NCBI GenBank assembly: GCA_034620365.1
Contig: JAQGEQ010000097.1
Coordinates: 186,001-250,000 of the forward strand
Length of the DNA stretch: 64,000 nt
Reading direction: 5' to 3'
Origin: Pegea sp. RAD2-039
Lineage: Eukaryota; Chordata; Thaliacea; Salpida; Salpidae
A model generated the notes under the pieces. It made no database searches. It saw only the letters and a program-made list of their open reading frames with translations, and was not told the DNA's origin. How positions within the stretch are numbered: position 1 is the stretch's first letter; each line of letters begins with the position of its first letter. Positions 1 through 15,400 of this stretch are shown piece by piece. The translations under genes and the position numbers were made by a program.

Positions 1-380
1 GTTTAGTTTTAAACTTTCATCAATTTGATTTATTAGGAAATTATTTTATACCAACTCTGACTACAGAAACTTTTGATAATTAATAAAAACACTAATAAAG
101 TGATGTATAAGCTATTTATCTCATAAAATAGAATTAAATTGTCTTTTTAAATTAGATTAATCAATTAAATGATATTCCTTTTAAGTGAACAATCGAAACT
201 TTAAGATTGAAAAGCTTTTGTTAAACGAGGTATTTAAAGCCTTTTTCTTTAGGTTTAAGTTTTTGAAATAAATGTCATCAAAACAGCAACAATTTTGTTA
301 GTTTTTTCAGTGATTTCTTCAAAATTAAATTAATTGAATTAAACAAATCGAACTGCATTTAGCACTTTTATATAAAACAA
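1..380. other. 3' flank of TET, no gene seen
   Basis: A+T-rich sequence downstream of TET. It may hold the rest of its 3' untranslated region. No open frame, RNA gene or repeat recognised. Confidence 0.5.
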
Positions 381-386
381 TTTATT
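381..386 (-). terminator. TET: Poly(A) signal AATAAA of TET
   Basis: The plus strand reads TTTATT here, giving AATAAA on the minus strand about 47 nt after the TET stop codon (433-435). It is the first canonical hexamer after the stop. The cleavage site cannot be read from sequence alone, and A+T richness makes chance hexamers common. Confidence 0.45.
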
Positions 387-432
387 TTTGACACAATCTC
401 ATAACTTTTTAGACAAATGCTTGAATAGTTGT

Positions 433-3400
433 TTAACAGTCGACAATAAAAGTAGAAATTACTTTTTCTTGGTCTCTTCTTGCTTTTTTAACAGCATATT
501 CTGCTGAGCCATGATTTCGTAGGTTCAAGTTCTTGTGCTGATAATAAACCAGTGATATTCGGCTGGGTTTATACCGATTTGGGTGAAGCAGCGAGGTAGT
601 TGCGTGTAGCTCCTTCTTAGAACATTCTATGATAACCTGAGTCACAAAAAAAAGCGATTAAATCACAAATCTTGTCTCTTAACAGAATGATTGAGTATCT
701 TATATTATTAATATTATTTATCTGATACAAATATACTCAAGATTGTGAATTAAAGTGAAATTTAAGGTTGATTTATGGATGGCAACTTAATAATTATTTA
801 AAACGAAAATGGCATTTTGCTGAAAGTTGTAAAAATGTTACTACTTCTCATCAGTAACAACTAAAATAAAAATATTTTCGAGAACAAACAACAGGCTTTT
901 GAATGAGGTCACTTAAAGTAAGACCATTTTAAGGTTTAAGAGAAATTATTGATTTTCACGAAAGGTTTTCGAGTATCGTGCAAACTTTTACATTTTTTCA
1001 CGCGATCAACATTCTTTCTTTTCTTTATTTTTGTTCTGTGTTAGAACAAAAAGTGAAATATTTTCTTTTTATTTTTCTTTTATTGAATTTAAACACGAGT
1101 TTAAGTTGGGTAAGTTATCAATAATTTAAAAACAATTTTTCTACCACTGCAACTTTTTCAACTAATTTCTTAGCCCTTCAAACGCCTTAAAAGTTCTAAT
1201 TATCTATCAAACCCCAAATTCTGATCTTAAGAAGACTTAAAGAGTTTGAATATAAAAATGAATATTTACTGATCCGTGCGTTGGGGCAATCGCGACGCCT
1301 CCGATGTCTGAGTTTTTGAAATTCTCTTCTGAATCTGAATAAACATCTGTCTTAGCCACAGAAGTTCCAATAGATTTAAACTCTGATCCATATTGAGGTT
1401 TCTGTTGATGCGTTGATCTGTTGTACATCTTATTGATGTGTTCATGTTGATTAATATGATCCATTTGATTGTAAGATGAAGGAATCGTGTAGAGTTCGCT
1501 CCTATCTAAGGCACTTGATGAATTTATAAAAGTATCTTTACGACAAATTGGATTTGTAAAAGGATGTCGCATTCTTTCAAAGTTTTGTTGAAAATGGGGA
1601 GGATGAGGTAGATGATTGTTTGTTCCGATTAAATTTCGGACGCTGTTAAGTGGGCTGAATGTTCTTGCTGATGTTCGTGGTGGTGGTGTTAGTCCATACG
1701 TCTCTTGTCTTTGTTGCATTATTGTATTTGGATTATTCACATAATCAGAAAATTGGTTGACTTGCATTTCGTGAGTTGGTTGGTTATAAGAAGAGAAACA
1801 TTGAGAGTTTACAAAACAAGGCATCTGATGGGTGTTGATGTAGGGTTGGTTATAATTAGTTAGATGTCCTTTTGAGGTTGCCATCATTGAATGTCCATTT
1901 GTTCTACTGACTGGTGGCCTGTTTAAAAGTTCATTTTTTATTATCATAAATAAGTTGATGATGAAGTAAGATGATGAAAATGGATTTTATCGCACTTTAA
2001 ACTCATTAATCATGATATTTAAACAAAATAAACACTTTGACGTACCTACAATTCATTCTTTGGTTTACTGATGGCATTAAATGCCGTAAACCTTGTGTTT
2101 GAATATTTTCATTTGGTTTATGATTTAAGTGATTTGTCATTCTGTGTTGTAGTAATGAGAACTCTTCTAAATTCTTCTTTGACTTTCTACTTCTAGATCT
2201 TTGAGCACAAGGAGCAAGAGGCTCTTCACGAAGTCGAACCATATTTCGAAAACTACTTAAAACCTAAAATTGAACTTTCAGTTTATTTCACAGCAAAAAT
2301 ATTCATTCATAAACTTGTTTGGAAATTTTGAAAATATAAAAATTTGATTATTAGATTATCATTTTCTTTTATTAAATATCTTTAACAGCTTCTTATATTA
2401 AACTATTATTATTACTAGTTTACTAGATAGTTACTATCTACTACTATAGATAGTTATATATCTAGTAATTATTACTCTATAACTATTATATTAAACTATT
2501 ATTATCTTTAACAGCTTCTAATTTTATTTATCAAAATTTTCAAAGTTTTCAAAATTCACAAATACGAACTTCTGTGGCTCCGGAGTTAATTTTATTTTGT
2601 GATTTATATTGTGGATCTTCTCCAGTTGAATCAGATAAATCGAGAGTATAAAGAGGCAAGACATGATACTGCTCATCACATTTTTGATGGGAGCTCCGAT
2701 CCAAGGTCCGAAGTTCTGGTTTCGTCAGCGTCACTACCTTTAGTTAGAAGATCATTTTAAAAATCATAAAATTCTCGGATAAAATATCTGAGATTTAAGA
2801 TGAACTTACAACAGTAGTTCCATTATCCATGTTGTGTTGATCTCTATGTGAATGAGCACAAAAATCCATACAACAACTCACACTACTAAAGGGTCTTCCT
2901 TCATCTGAACTATTTAATCCGATCCGACATTCTTTTCCATTCGATTCGTTTTCAATCTTTAAAAAGATAGATTTTCAAAGTTTCTATTTTTTGGAGTAAA
3001 TTTTTATTTACATTTTTTGAAATATAAGTTTTTGTAAAATTTGATTTAAAACAACGTCAGTTTGAAATAGTTGTTTGATAAGCTAGAGTTAAGAAGCTAA
3101 TAAAATAAACAAATAAAGCTTTAATTAAAAAATTTGAATATTGGAATCAGTTTAATTCAAGTGGGGTTTACGTGATTAAGTATATTTGATTTAAGTAAAC
3201 ACTTTCGCTTAAATACCTTTCGAATGATTAAGAAAAGGAAAATTTAAATTTGTTTGTTAGTAAAATACATTTTCAAAAAGCAATTTGGAAAAATGTTTTA
3301 TAAAATAATCAGTTTTCAGATGAGACTAATGATTTATATCTGAAAGTTGAATGAAGTTTTCACTTTTGTCATCTGAGAACTGAAAGCTTTTTTCACACGA

Positions 3401-6400
3401 TAAAATTCAAATTGAATTCTAGTTGTCATCACCTTAATTTTTACTTAAAGCTTTTAAATATTTCATGAAAATTCTGACTTTTGTGGGATTTTCTTACAAA
3501 TCTTTTCATTGTTTGAAAGGCAAAAGATAATATCTTTGTTGAACATATTTAACATGTGTTCATTTCACCTAAATCTGTATTTGCTCGATTTTAATAAAAG
3601 TGCGGCTGCGTCAGTAGACACCCCACAAAATATCACTTTGTAAACTTTATATGATCAAAAAAATTATCTATTTAAAATATAAAGAGTTAAAAAAACTTAA
3701 AAATGTTTTAAGAATGAAGTTAATTTTACATGGAAAGTTATAAATGTCTTCTTGGTTAACTGTTTAAGAGTTTATAAATATTTACATTCTTACGTTTTAA
3801 ATAAACTTTAAATAAATAAAAGATAAGAAAAATTGTAAACCATTATTAAGAATAAAGAGAAAGTGTACTTATTGAAGTTATAGATACAAAGTAAATACAA
3901 TATTGTCTTAAACTATTTGCACAAAAGATTGCTTTAATTAAAATTGAAAAGCTTGCAAATGTTAAGCTAAACTGGAAGTATTATGATTTGATAAACAAAA
4001 AAAAATAGTTTTTAGAATAAATTGCTCAAAATTTCATAATGATAACCTTTTGTCTAGTCTTTGTTTTGTAGCAAGACTATTGAACATATTGAAATGATAA
4101 AGCCAACACATTTCGAAAATAAAAGAAACTTCAAAAGATTGGTGTATATAAATAACAATATGAAATGTAAGTTAGTCTTTGTGGTTACTATACAAAGACT
4201 GAAAAAGCTAATAGAATGAAATTGAAGAGACAACGAACAAAGATTTCTTTTAACAAACAATTGTATAGAGCTGAAAAGGATATTGATATTGACAATGAAA
4301 GTTGAAATGCTTATTAAGTTTATTGATGGAAATTGTATTTATTTGTTATTATTTTATGGCAAGTTAAATTATTAAAAAAATAATTTGGTGTTAAAGTTAG
4401 ATTTTAAGACCATTTTAACATAAACAATTTTTTTTTTGTTTATATCAACAATTTGTTATCCTTTACATTAATCTTAAGAAGTCAGATTCATTTGCTTTTA
4501 AATATAGATGTCATAATTTTAGCAAATTTACAACTGAAACACTTTCGTATTAGAAGAAACACAAGGTTGATGTTATGAATTAAGACTGTATTCAGGGCAA
4601 CTAAATCTGCAGATTATCTTCTAGTAATTGAAAATTATTTGGGTAAATATTGATAAGCAAAAACTTAATTAACAAACCGATGTTATTAGAGAAATTGTTA
4701 TTCTAAGCTGTTCTTTTTATTCATTGTAAAACTAAAATAAATATAAACAGAATAATATCTTGGTTTCTTTTTTCATCTATATTTATAATAATATTAAAAA
4801 CTTTAAACATAACAACAGAATATATCTGAAGTTTTAGGTAACATAACAATGTTTCTTTCTTTACAACAGAAATATTCAAAATAACTAAACGTCAAAAGCT
4901 GAAAAAAAAATTGAAAAATCTTTCTAATTCTCAACAACTTAATTTGACACAAATTTTCATCAACAACCAAAGTTTTAATAACCTGATTCTTGTGGGCGTC
5001 CGGTGCAAGACGTCGGTATATACGACTCAAATCAGTTGTTATTTTTTGGAAAAGGTTTTCAACAACCGCTTCTGCTGATTTATTTTTACTCTGAGACATC
5101 TTAAACTTCTTGGGATTCGTCGATCGTGCGTATTTGCATCCATTATAGTACATTATCCACGAACATCCGAAAGAGAAAGAGGCCCCAGACCGCTTTTCAT
5201 CAAAGCCTTGACAGGCACAAGTACGACTGCAACCACAATTTGATTTTTAAGTGTAAATTCGAAAACCTTTTGAAGATAATTAATTAAGTTTTTATGATTA
5301 TTGAAGAATAAGATCATATTTGTGACCAACTAATATCAGAAACAATAAAGTTCATGACCTTATTGCTTAATATGTAATCAAAGAATACCTTGCATTTATT
5401 CCACAACGTCTTTCAGTGGGTTCTGCATTATATGGAAGTATTTCACTACTTTTTGTGTATGCCATATCAGCTAGTGAGTTTTCTATTCCATCCCAAAGTA
5501 CGATTACAACAGCCATCACAGCAGTAGAGCAATTGTGTCCGGGACGCTTCCGACAAATTACCATTAAACGTTCTTCCATACTAGACCTCCTTAATATCTA
5601 AAGACTCACAAGTTAGTTAGATTTAAAAGCCAGAAAATTTGAAAAGTAATCACGTATTTGTAAACTGATAATACGAGAAGATAAATTACGATTTGAAGAT
5701 AGTTTTATAAGAAGTCTCACCCATTTAGCTATTGGGCAACCATGGGTAGTTTTTCCTTCCTTCCCTGAGTACTTTATCTGATGAAAAAGTCTGAAGTGAA
5801 ATTTTACAAGCTGTATATTTCTTATGAAAATATTTAAGTTGCTTTCACTACATTTCAAAAGTGTTCAAAGCATAACCCACCACCAACAAGTAATTGTAAT
5901 CTAATCAGCAAACTAACTGCACTTATTCCATTCAATTAAACAACTTAATAGTTTTTAAAACTAATTTTATAGATAAGAAAACAGAATTAGCGAGTTAATT
6001 TCATCAGCATACAAGTTATTTAAGGTTACTTGAAAATAATAATAAACCTTTTCCATTCTAATGCTGCTTAGGGGAAAACCAGTTCTTTTTTGAAAGAGCT
6101 GACGCAGTTGAGAAACGTCAGAAGCTGCACCCAAGTGAGTATAGTAAGGAGCTTCATCATTAACAGCTTCGGACTCTGTTTAATTAAATTAGATGTAATT
6201 ACAAACGCTTTTACAGAAAGTAATTCTTTTGACAATAATCAAAATGGCTCTTGTTGCAAATTAGGTTTTTAATATAAGCTATTTTATCATCTGTTTCGTT
6301 TTTGGATGATTTATTTATTCATTTATGTAAATTGATTGGTTTAAGAGGCTAATATAAAGAGGTTTTCTTGAGGTAGCGTCTATTTGTATTGACATAAAAG

Positions 6401-9400
6401 CTTGGAACTAAAATTGATTTTAATATTCAAATAGAGAAGATTTCTGTGGAGCAATTATCATTTTCTTCAACAAAATTTTTCGTTTCTCACAAATTACAGA
6501 AAAGTTTTTCTAATTAAAAATTGATTAAAATTCTTTCGTTGAACCCTTAACTCGATGTACCAAACACTTTAATTAAATTATTTTAATTACTGACACAAAA
6601 CTGGCACAACACCATTCATGTCACTATTAGACTCACTCTCAAAACAGTCACATTGTGCATACACAACTTTCCTGGCCTCAGAACCGTTCGTGCCAGGCAC
6701 AGTGACTATCTTTCCTCTAAGATCACTCGAAGGGCACTTTCCAGTTTCGTGAACATCCAGAGAAGGTAAACATTGCAGCTCACAAGGGGTCGCCGGGGGT
6801 GTCTCAAATGTATGATTTGCAAACGCGTCAAGTGATAGAAGAGGAGTTTTCGAAGATTCGTTACTGACGTCACATCCGTTCTCATCTTTTATGACGTGAT
6901 GATCCACCAGATTTTTCTGATCAATCAATTCTAAGGAGTTATTCCGTTTTCGTTTCATTTCTGGGACAATGAACTTGAAGTCGCGACTTCTTTTTCCGCA
7001 ATCCGGCCATCTCACGTTACTCTTCATCCCTACCTCCGAAGGATCAACTATTGATGGAGGAGTTTTTACAGACGCACTCGAATACAGCGGATCCGATTTC
7101 AGTTGATAATCAGAAGTCTTTTGAGGTGATGAAGATGGGAAAGACATAAGTACAGATGAAGAGCTGTGTCTTCGTGGATGTGATGACGTTACATCGGCAT
7201 CGCTTTGTAGAAGTTTAGAAACCGTGGCGTCTGTATGTGAGAATCTGTATAAATTATCTGCGTGTTACGTGACGTCAGTCACGCGTCGAAACTGAAGTTG
7301 AAACAAATGATCTAGAACACGTGACTAACCATTAAGAGATGTTGACGTTTGTCGTCGAGATATTCGTCCAAATGAGACGTTACGTTCAGCTATTAACAAC
7401 GAGTTTTTCGTCTCTTCTTTGCAAGTAGTGTCGAAAGCCAAGAGCGTGCCTGGCGTAGCGGCTGGCGTAGTGGTTTTGTTATTGACGTGTTTCCCACTTT
7501 CATCTGTTCGTTTGCCGTCAGTGAATGAAGTTTGTTGGTTGTGGTTGGTGGTTGTGGTTTCATTAAGTAGTGGAGTGAAATCAGCCGAATCGTAACCGCT
7601 TTCCGATGGAGAAATATTCGATTGAGCATCAACTTGAGGTGAAAAGCTTTTAGCGTTGATGTTAGTGATCGGTTCAATCAGGTGATAATGGGAGGTGGTT
7701 TCTTGTAGCGGATTTCTGTCGGTTTGTGGTAGATGTGTAAACGTAGAACCATTTTGCATGAATTGATGTTGTTTTAAATTTGTCGATTGAAACTTCTCTG
7801 TCATCAGTTTGTTATCTTCACTTGACTGTAGATGACTGTGAACTAGTTTTGATGTTTTTGAATGAACACCATGAGCACGTGGTGCTTCTGTACTTGATAA
7901 ACTAGAAGTGTGATATGCGTTTCTATTATCAGACGTTTCTTGCGGCTGAGTGGCATCTAACTTAAACATGGCTTGTTGTGTTGCTTCACCAACAGCGTTA
8001 CATTCGTAATGAGAAGTACTTCCGTTTGTAGCAATTTTACTTTCAGATGTAATCAGCTTCTGTGACGGACTAGATGTGGTTCCAGGCCCGCCTAAAAAAT
8101 TATTTGTTCCATTACCTACATTCATATTTGGATTTATTGTTCTTATAGATCTTTGTTCGTACCATTGGTTAGAAAATCCTGTTTCTAATGAGCCTGGCTG
8201 CAAGAGCATTGTAGGACTCATTGGCTTTATAGCTTCTTGTTGACGAATTGGGGAGGAAGAAGCCATCACAGAACCAGAGGCAGGACTTAGCAAGGTTGAA
8301 GATGGAGGTGCAGATGAAGGATTAGGAGAATGTGGTGAAGCTTGGATCATTGAATTGTGTGTTGTTGATAATTGAGTTGGATTACTTAATCTTCTATTTG
8401 AATTTAGATAAGCAGCTGGTGGAAGAGGTTTTTGTGGTTTTTGTGATTGTTGAAAGGTTTCAGGTGAGTAGATACTTGGTAAAGAAGAACTGATGTGAGC
8501 TTGTTGACTTCCTTGATTTGCTGATGCGTATGTCCAGTTAGATGTAGGAAGCAAATTAGTTTGAGCACTTGACGATTCTGTGTTGAGTACATCATTGTTT
8601 GTTTGCAAATTTGGATTAATATTTGCTTCCGGAAAACCACCGAATGAAGGTTGCTTATTTGAATAAAACTGTTCAGTATTTGGTTGTGGTGGTTTAAACG
8701 GTAGATCAAATTGTAAAGATTCTGACAATAAATTTGTATGATTCGATCCGTTTGTGTTTTGATTGCAATGTTGGCGTGGAAATTGATGAAAGCTCTCTCC
8801 CTGTCTACATGGTTGATTCCCATAATTTTGTAGAAGATTATTATTTAAAACTCCAGGATTAGATTTAGCGGATGGTATATAGTTTTGACTTGGAGTATTT
8901 GGTCTTGATCTGTACTGTGCATTACTTTGAAAATACATTACATTATTGGATTCTGGATTCGGTAAATTATTATTATTTAAATTAGAATAATTTTCTCCTT
9001 GAACATTAAACTGATTCGAATTCTTCCTTTCTTCAACAGAATGATTTCTTTGCATTGAAAAAGTTGTTTGCTTGACTCCCTGAAACTGCTGTTGACAAGG
9101 AAACGAAGACCTACTTCCAGCACCATTTGGGCTACTGTGTCCCTGATATTGAGATGAGTAAAACTTCTGGAGGTTACCTAGCAACGGATCTGATAGTTCT
9201 TGCGGTTTGCTTTCACACTTTGTAGGTTTTGTTGTTTGTATTGGATGAACTGAAAGACTTTTTTGGTCGATTACAGATTCTTGTTTTGTTTTAGAGTTAT
9301 TTGAAACTGAAACGGTATTGGTCCAATTTGAAAAATCTTGTTGTTGTTGTTGTTGTTGAATTCTGTTTTGCTGTTGTGGACTTTTTAAAGGAACTTGTTG

Positions 9401-12400
9401 ATGTTGGTTTAAATGAACCCCAGATGTTTCGCGATTCGATGACGTCACCGCCGCTTGAAGTTTTTTGTTGTTTAATGCTAAGTTTGTTTGTGAGGTTTGC
9501 TGTTGACATGTCGATTCATTTTTCATTAGTTTTCGAGATGTTATCACACTTTCACAAAGTGATGAGGATTGTGAAGTTGTAAGAGCTTGTCGTTGAAACT
9601 CTTGACGACTTTGTTGTGAAAGAGATTGATTAGATTGGTGATGTGGGTAAAAACTTTGATGTTGGACATCTATAAGTAGAAATAACATAACAATTGAAGA
9701 TTTAGAATTTTCTAAGCTGTATTAAGTCATATTTTAGTAGAAATATAAAGTTTTCAAAAATGACTCACTTGAAGTTTGATCTCCAGAAATATTCGGAATA
9801 TTCTGAAAATCGTTTAAATCAAGTCCAATACTGTTGTTGTTGCCTCTTGTAATATCGCCGAATTCCGTGAAATTTGGGTGGTTTAAAGGATTCATTTGAC
9901 CCTTTATAAAATAAGGTTTTTGTTGTTGTAGCTATTTTCATATTGTAGTATTAAATCAACAAGTAAATAGTTTGATTGTAAATATTGACACAAACATTTA
10001 TATCTAATAACACAGTTTGATTTTTTGAATTTTACAATAAACGCGAAGGAGGGTGTCTGAAAAGAGCAGGTCTCGCTAACACACATTTTCACAAATAATA
10101 AAAACAAAGAAAAATAATTGAACAATTTATTTCAAAAATAAACTTTTTTTGTTATTAATAATAGTTAAAAAATATTATAAATTTTAATGCAGTATTTAAG
10201 AAATTAAAAAAGTTAAAATTCAAAAAAGTTGTTAAGCAATTTAACCAAAGCGGTCAGTATTGCGATCAGGAAGTGATTAGTCACACAGTGAAAATAAAAT
10301 CAAAAATATATTTTATGGTTTGAGTCATGCGTCTATAAAATACAGATTAAAAATGGACTATTTAAATAATGTTTTACATAAATTGTTTGAAAACGCGTTC
10401 ATGCTTTTATTAGTTTTAAATCACAGAAAAAAACTTTATCTTACTTGCGGTACATCTGCAGGTAGCCGTTGATTGTTACTAGGTTTACTTCTCTTTGAGT
10501 CTTCTAAAAATAACTCATCAATTTCCTATGAAAAAGATTTGTTTTTAAAAAGTGTAAATTTATTTGTATTTTAAATCGCTTTTGAAGTGTGCCTAGCCGC
10601 AAATTGAATTGTATCAAAAAATTTCTGGCTAATCGCTTCAATTTCTGTCAATTTAGTGAACAATTGTTAAAGATAGACGACAATAATGATTAAACTAAAC
10701 TCTCTTAACTAATTTCAATGACAGAAATTGTTTATAGTAGTTCAAGAAAAGAAATTAAAAATAGCTTAAACTAGTTTTAGAAAACTTGTTTGTTTATTAG
10801 CAATTATTCAACGATAGCAGATCTTAGTGAACTGGTATTGAATTTTCTGATAAAGTCAATTGACAATTAAGCGAATATGATTGTAACAGCCACAAGATTG
10901 GAATAATGATGAAGAATCTTAAATAAATTTAATCACAAATTCAAATGATTCATCAGCCTACCGTTTAATGAGTTAGTTTTTGAGGAGCATTTACTTTTGA
11001 TGTTTTTAATAGGAGGTTGAAACAAAAAAAAGTTGTTGGAAACACTAAAGTGCTTTCGGCTAACTCTTAAATATCCTGGCTTAATTTTTCTAGAGAGTTT
11101 GATCTGAGAATTTGAGATGGAGAAGAGAATGAGCTAGAAGTGATGCGTCACAACTTATACTGTCACACATGACCAAGCAAGTTCTTATATATGAGTGCAA
11201 ATTTGTGGTGAGAATCCAGCAACATAAAGAGGAAACGTTAGAAGTGTACAAGAAAAGTCACTCATAACCTTAAAACTTTCTATTTTCTCTTTCGTTACCA
11301 TATACACGTTTTGGACTTTTTAAATGGCGCCAATTCAAACACTCAATTTAGTAATAATCTTTTCTTCCATTTTTTGATAATTATAAAAGTGAGTTTGTTT
11401 AGGTCAATCTTTTTAAACGTTTAAAGTTTAATGACGATTATCACGAAGTTAATACTAATCAGTATGTATAAGTTATTATAGTAATTACAAGTGATTTAAA
11501 AATCTTTTTTGAGACTTTATAAGATGAGTAAGACTTGATCTTTTGTGACCTCTTAATTAAAGACTCATTTAAGAATACAAAGATGATTTTCACTTTGATG
11601 AAGTTACAGATTTTATCTGTGAAATATTAGCTGGTACATTAATGTCTTCATTACTGAATATTTAAAGATATTAAAACGTTTTTTTATTTACAGTGAAACT
11701 GAATAGTAAATATTATGAGCCTAAGCAAGTGGTGTGAATATATGAAAGGATTTAATAACCCTTTCTTTACACAATAGCTCTTTGAAGCAAATTAATTTTT
11801 TATTAGAACTATTTCTTTTATTGTTGTCAGAACTTTTTCGTTTATTTCAACATGAATTTTTCGTGGATAAAGTTAAGAGAATGTCTGTACTAAAATCCTG
11901 TGAATATTTAAAGACATTAATAAAATAATATATTTTAAAACAAATTTTATGATGAGTTACAAATTGAGATGACTTTTATAGAACTTTTTGTATTTTTTTA
12001 TATTCACAAAACTTTAATACATAAATGTCAGAATATCAAAATCGATTTCCAATGCACTAATTCTACTTTTTGGAGCTATTTTTCAATTTCAATTATGTTT
12101 ATACTTACACAAAAATGTGAAATAATTCAACCAAAAATTGAAGGTTCTCACTTATTCTTTACAAAGAACTTTTATTGCAGTAAAGTTCTTTGTATTAGGA
12201 GCAAAAGGCATATGTGGTTATTGATTAGTATTACTAAGACGCAACAAAGTTTAGGTTGCTAAAACTTTCATCGATTTTAAAAAAATCTTTATTTCTTAAA
12301 CATGTTTGTAACCACGGTTTGGCAAACCACGTTCTGTAAAAGAACTATCAAAAGCCTTAGTACAAGCTGATGAAATTAAAAAGTGGATCATGCTTATATT

Positions 12401-15400
12401 TTAAGATGTCTTTAGCTGATAATGATGCAGTTTTTTAGCTGACGAAAAGCTTTGATTGACACAAACTGAAATAATTTCATCAAATCTCCAAACATATTCT
12501 AATTAAACCTTTTAAATCTTTATATTTTTAACGTTTTTAACTATTTGTTTGTTGATTTAACTTCAATTAAATTATATTTACTTGGAGTAATTTCTTTTAT
12601 TTGTCAAATAAATTTATAACTTTTTAATGAAAGTTTTCATAAAAAAATGTGACTTTGTAAAGAAAATTTCACTTTAATTTTCGGTTAGAAAATATTACCA
12701 CCACGATAACATCTCATCTCATTAAATTGTATCAGATCATTAAAAAAAAGAAATATTTTAGATAAATTTTCAGATAAAAGTAATAATTAATTAAAAGTTT
12801 ATCAAATTACAAACAAATATAAATTTATGAAAAAATTTTAATTTTCAAAAATCTTAAATTCGATAATTTTTATCATTTTATTTTGGCAATCAAATTAAAT
12901 TTTCAAATATTTCTAAACTAACAATAAATGATAAATATAATAATAACATTGTAAGCTATTAACTAGCAGCAAGAGTATTTGAAGAAATCAGAGTTTATAT
13001 GATTAATGTTAGCATAAAATTTCATCAATTCACTTAACAATCATGTTATGAACGGTTTTCTAAAAATACAGTTTATGATTTTAGAAATTTGTCCTAAAAT
13101 TTAATTTTAAAAATCTCATTTGAAATATTTTGTTAAAATGAATTAAGTTTAAACAAAAATATTATTCAGTAGAAATTAACATTTCATTGTAAGTTGAAAA
13201 CAGAAATATTTTTCCACAACAGATATCATACATCTCATTATTCACTTGATATTAAAAACTTTGTCTTTTAAACTATATTTTGAGAAGTTACAGAAACAAA
13301 AACTAAAGTACTTTACTTTTCTTATATCTTTAACATTACATTAATTGAACAAGAATTAGAAATGATCAAAATAGCTTTATTTTAGCAAAAGATAAATACT
13401 TTAATTGAATTAAAACTAATTGCATTTAAAGATTATTTTGAAGTGTTCAGTAATTTTTAACAGTTTTGAATTTAACAATAATTAAATCATAAAACATTAA
13501 AAGGTTTTTTATTAATAATTTCTTATAAAACTTTTGCAAATAAGTAACTTGAAACTTTATTTTATTAGATTAAAACAAATCAAGAAAACATAAAACGTTG
13601 TTTATAAAAGCTGCCATTAAAGTTTTTGTCATTTTTAAACAAATTTAAGTTATAAATAATAATTCTTCTACAAATATTCAATAAAAAAAACAGTTTGAGC
13701 AAATAAAAAAGCTCGCTGCTATATATCAAAAAGAAACTTTTTCTGAATTTTCTTTGAAGTATAAAAGCTGTCTTTTATAATGATCAAATATCAGAAGATT
13801 TACTGAGGATCAAAAATAAAGTGAGATATAAACATTATTAAACTATAAATCATTACGTTCTAACAGCTTTTTCTATTATGCAAGTTTTATCTTAGATTTA
13901 CTTGCTGAAGAACAGATACCAGCTGAGTAAACATAGAGAAATATTATTTTATACATAATTAAGTACTTATATAGTTTTAGATACTTCAAAATAATAATAT
14001 TTGATACCTAAGTAGAAAATAGGAGAGCTTTTTTTTTAAATATTTTAATTATTAGTTTATAGCTACATAGAAAATGCTGATAAAATCTGAAAGTTAATTT
14101 TGTTACAACAGTATCTTAGTAGATAGAAAAGTTAATTTGATTATCAATAATGAACTTAAAGTGACCTTTGATGGTTATAAAAGAATAAAAAGTAAAATAT
14201 TTTGTGGTTTTTAAGAAATAAAAATAAGTTTTCTGCTTATTGAAGAAACTTTCTTTTCAATTTAATGAAATCATTCGTCAGAAGAAATAGCATTATTACT
14301 AGTTTTGTAGTCATCAATTTATAAGATAAAAGAAGATTTTTAAGATATTAAAAGCTCTGTAAGAAGCTTAGAAAGTAATACAATTAGAGGAAGAAGTGTT
14401 GGAAACAAACAGTCCAAAGTATGGGTTGAAATTCCAATGTGCTCGAAATAGTGAATAATTTACAAGTGCGGCACATTCAATCGCATTTAATTTAAGTTTT
14501 ACTTTAAATTTAAATTTCAAACTCGTAGTGAAAGAAAGCGACGCGTCTCGACCATTAGAAGACGGTTTAGTTGACGTGGAGCAAATGGTTTTTAATTTAA
14601 TTTCACTTCTTGCAAAGATTAACTATTTATATAAATCTACAAACTGACAAAATTGAAAAGAACTTTGATTTGAGATCTCAGCAATAAGAATCTAATATTA
14701 AAAGAAGAAGAAATCTCACTAACAGAGGCTAGGACACACGATTAATCATTTAGAATCAGCCGTAATCATGACCTCAGCTACTAAACCAAAATTTTGATGT
14801 TTATTTTGATTCGGTAACATTAGAAAATTCAATCCAGTTCTCACAGTTCGTTAAGTATCGATTGTAAACAGATACAACAAATTTGTCGACAAACTTTTTC
14901 TTAATACCCTCTTATCTTCGTTTACACCTTTAATTTATTATATATACCATTTTGTGTTTTTAAATAAACTTCTTTGCTGTTTTAATTTCATTTTAGCCAA
15001 TTTAAATTGGAGTTTAGAATCTGTAAAAGTATCTGCTTGAAGTTTGCATCTTTCACTTATTTTAAGGTTTGAATTGTGATATAAAATCGATTTCACTCTT
15101 ATATGAATCGTGAATCAGTTTGAATTCATTAATGAATCTTTAAAACGTTTTTTCAATTTAATTTATTAAATCAATGTGTTCTGTAATTTATAATTGAGTC
15201 AAATACCCTTCTGATGTAAGTTTGTTTTTATTGATTAACTCAAAAAGCTTTATAGAATTTGTTTTTGAAAGTTGTAGGTTATACACGTGTTTATAAAACC
15301 GAGATATCAAAACGTTTACTAATACGCGGGTGTCTTGTATAAGTGCCGGTAGAATTTGGCAATAGCGCGGGAGTTTTTATCTTCCACAGACACTCAACCA

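Noticed and set aside
6587..6636. Open-frame tail after CDCFE treated as TET coding sequence
   Set aside because: A strong donor GTGAGT follows CDCFE, and only that junction joins in phase to the PYYTHLG exon; the tail is intronic.
9301..9582. 93-codon plus-strand open frame opposite TET exon 8
   Set aside because: Antisense shadow of the Gln-rich repeat: CAA codons read as valine runs on the other strand.
11969..12262. 97-codon plus-strand open frame in TET intron 5
   Set aside because: Composition follows the A+T-rich background (Phe, Ile, Lys, Ser), no motif, no codon bias; a frame of this length is expected by chance across 8 kb.
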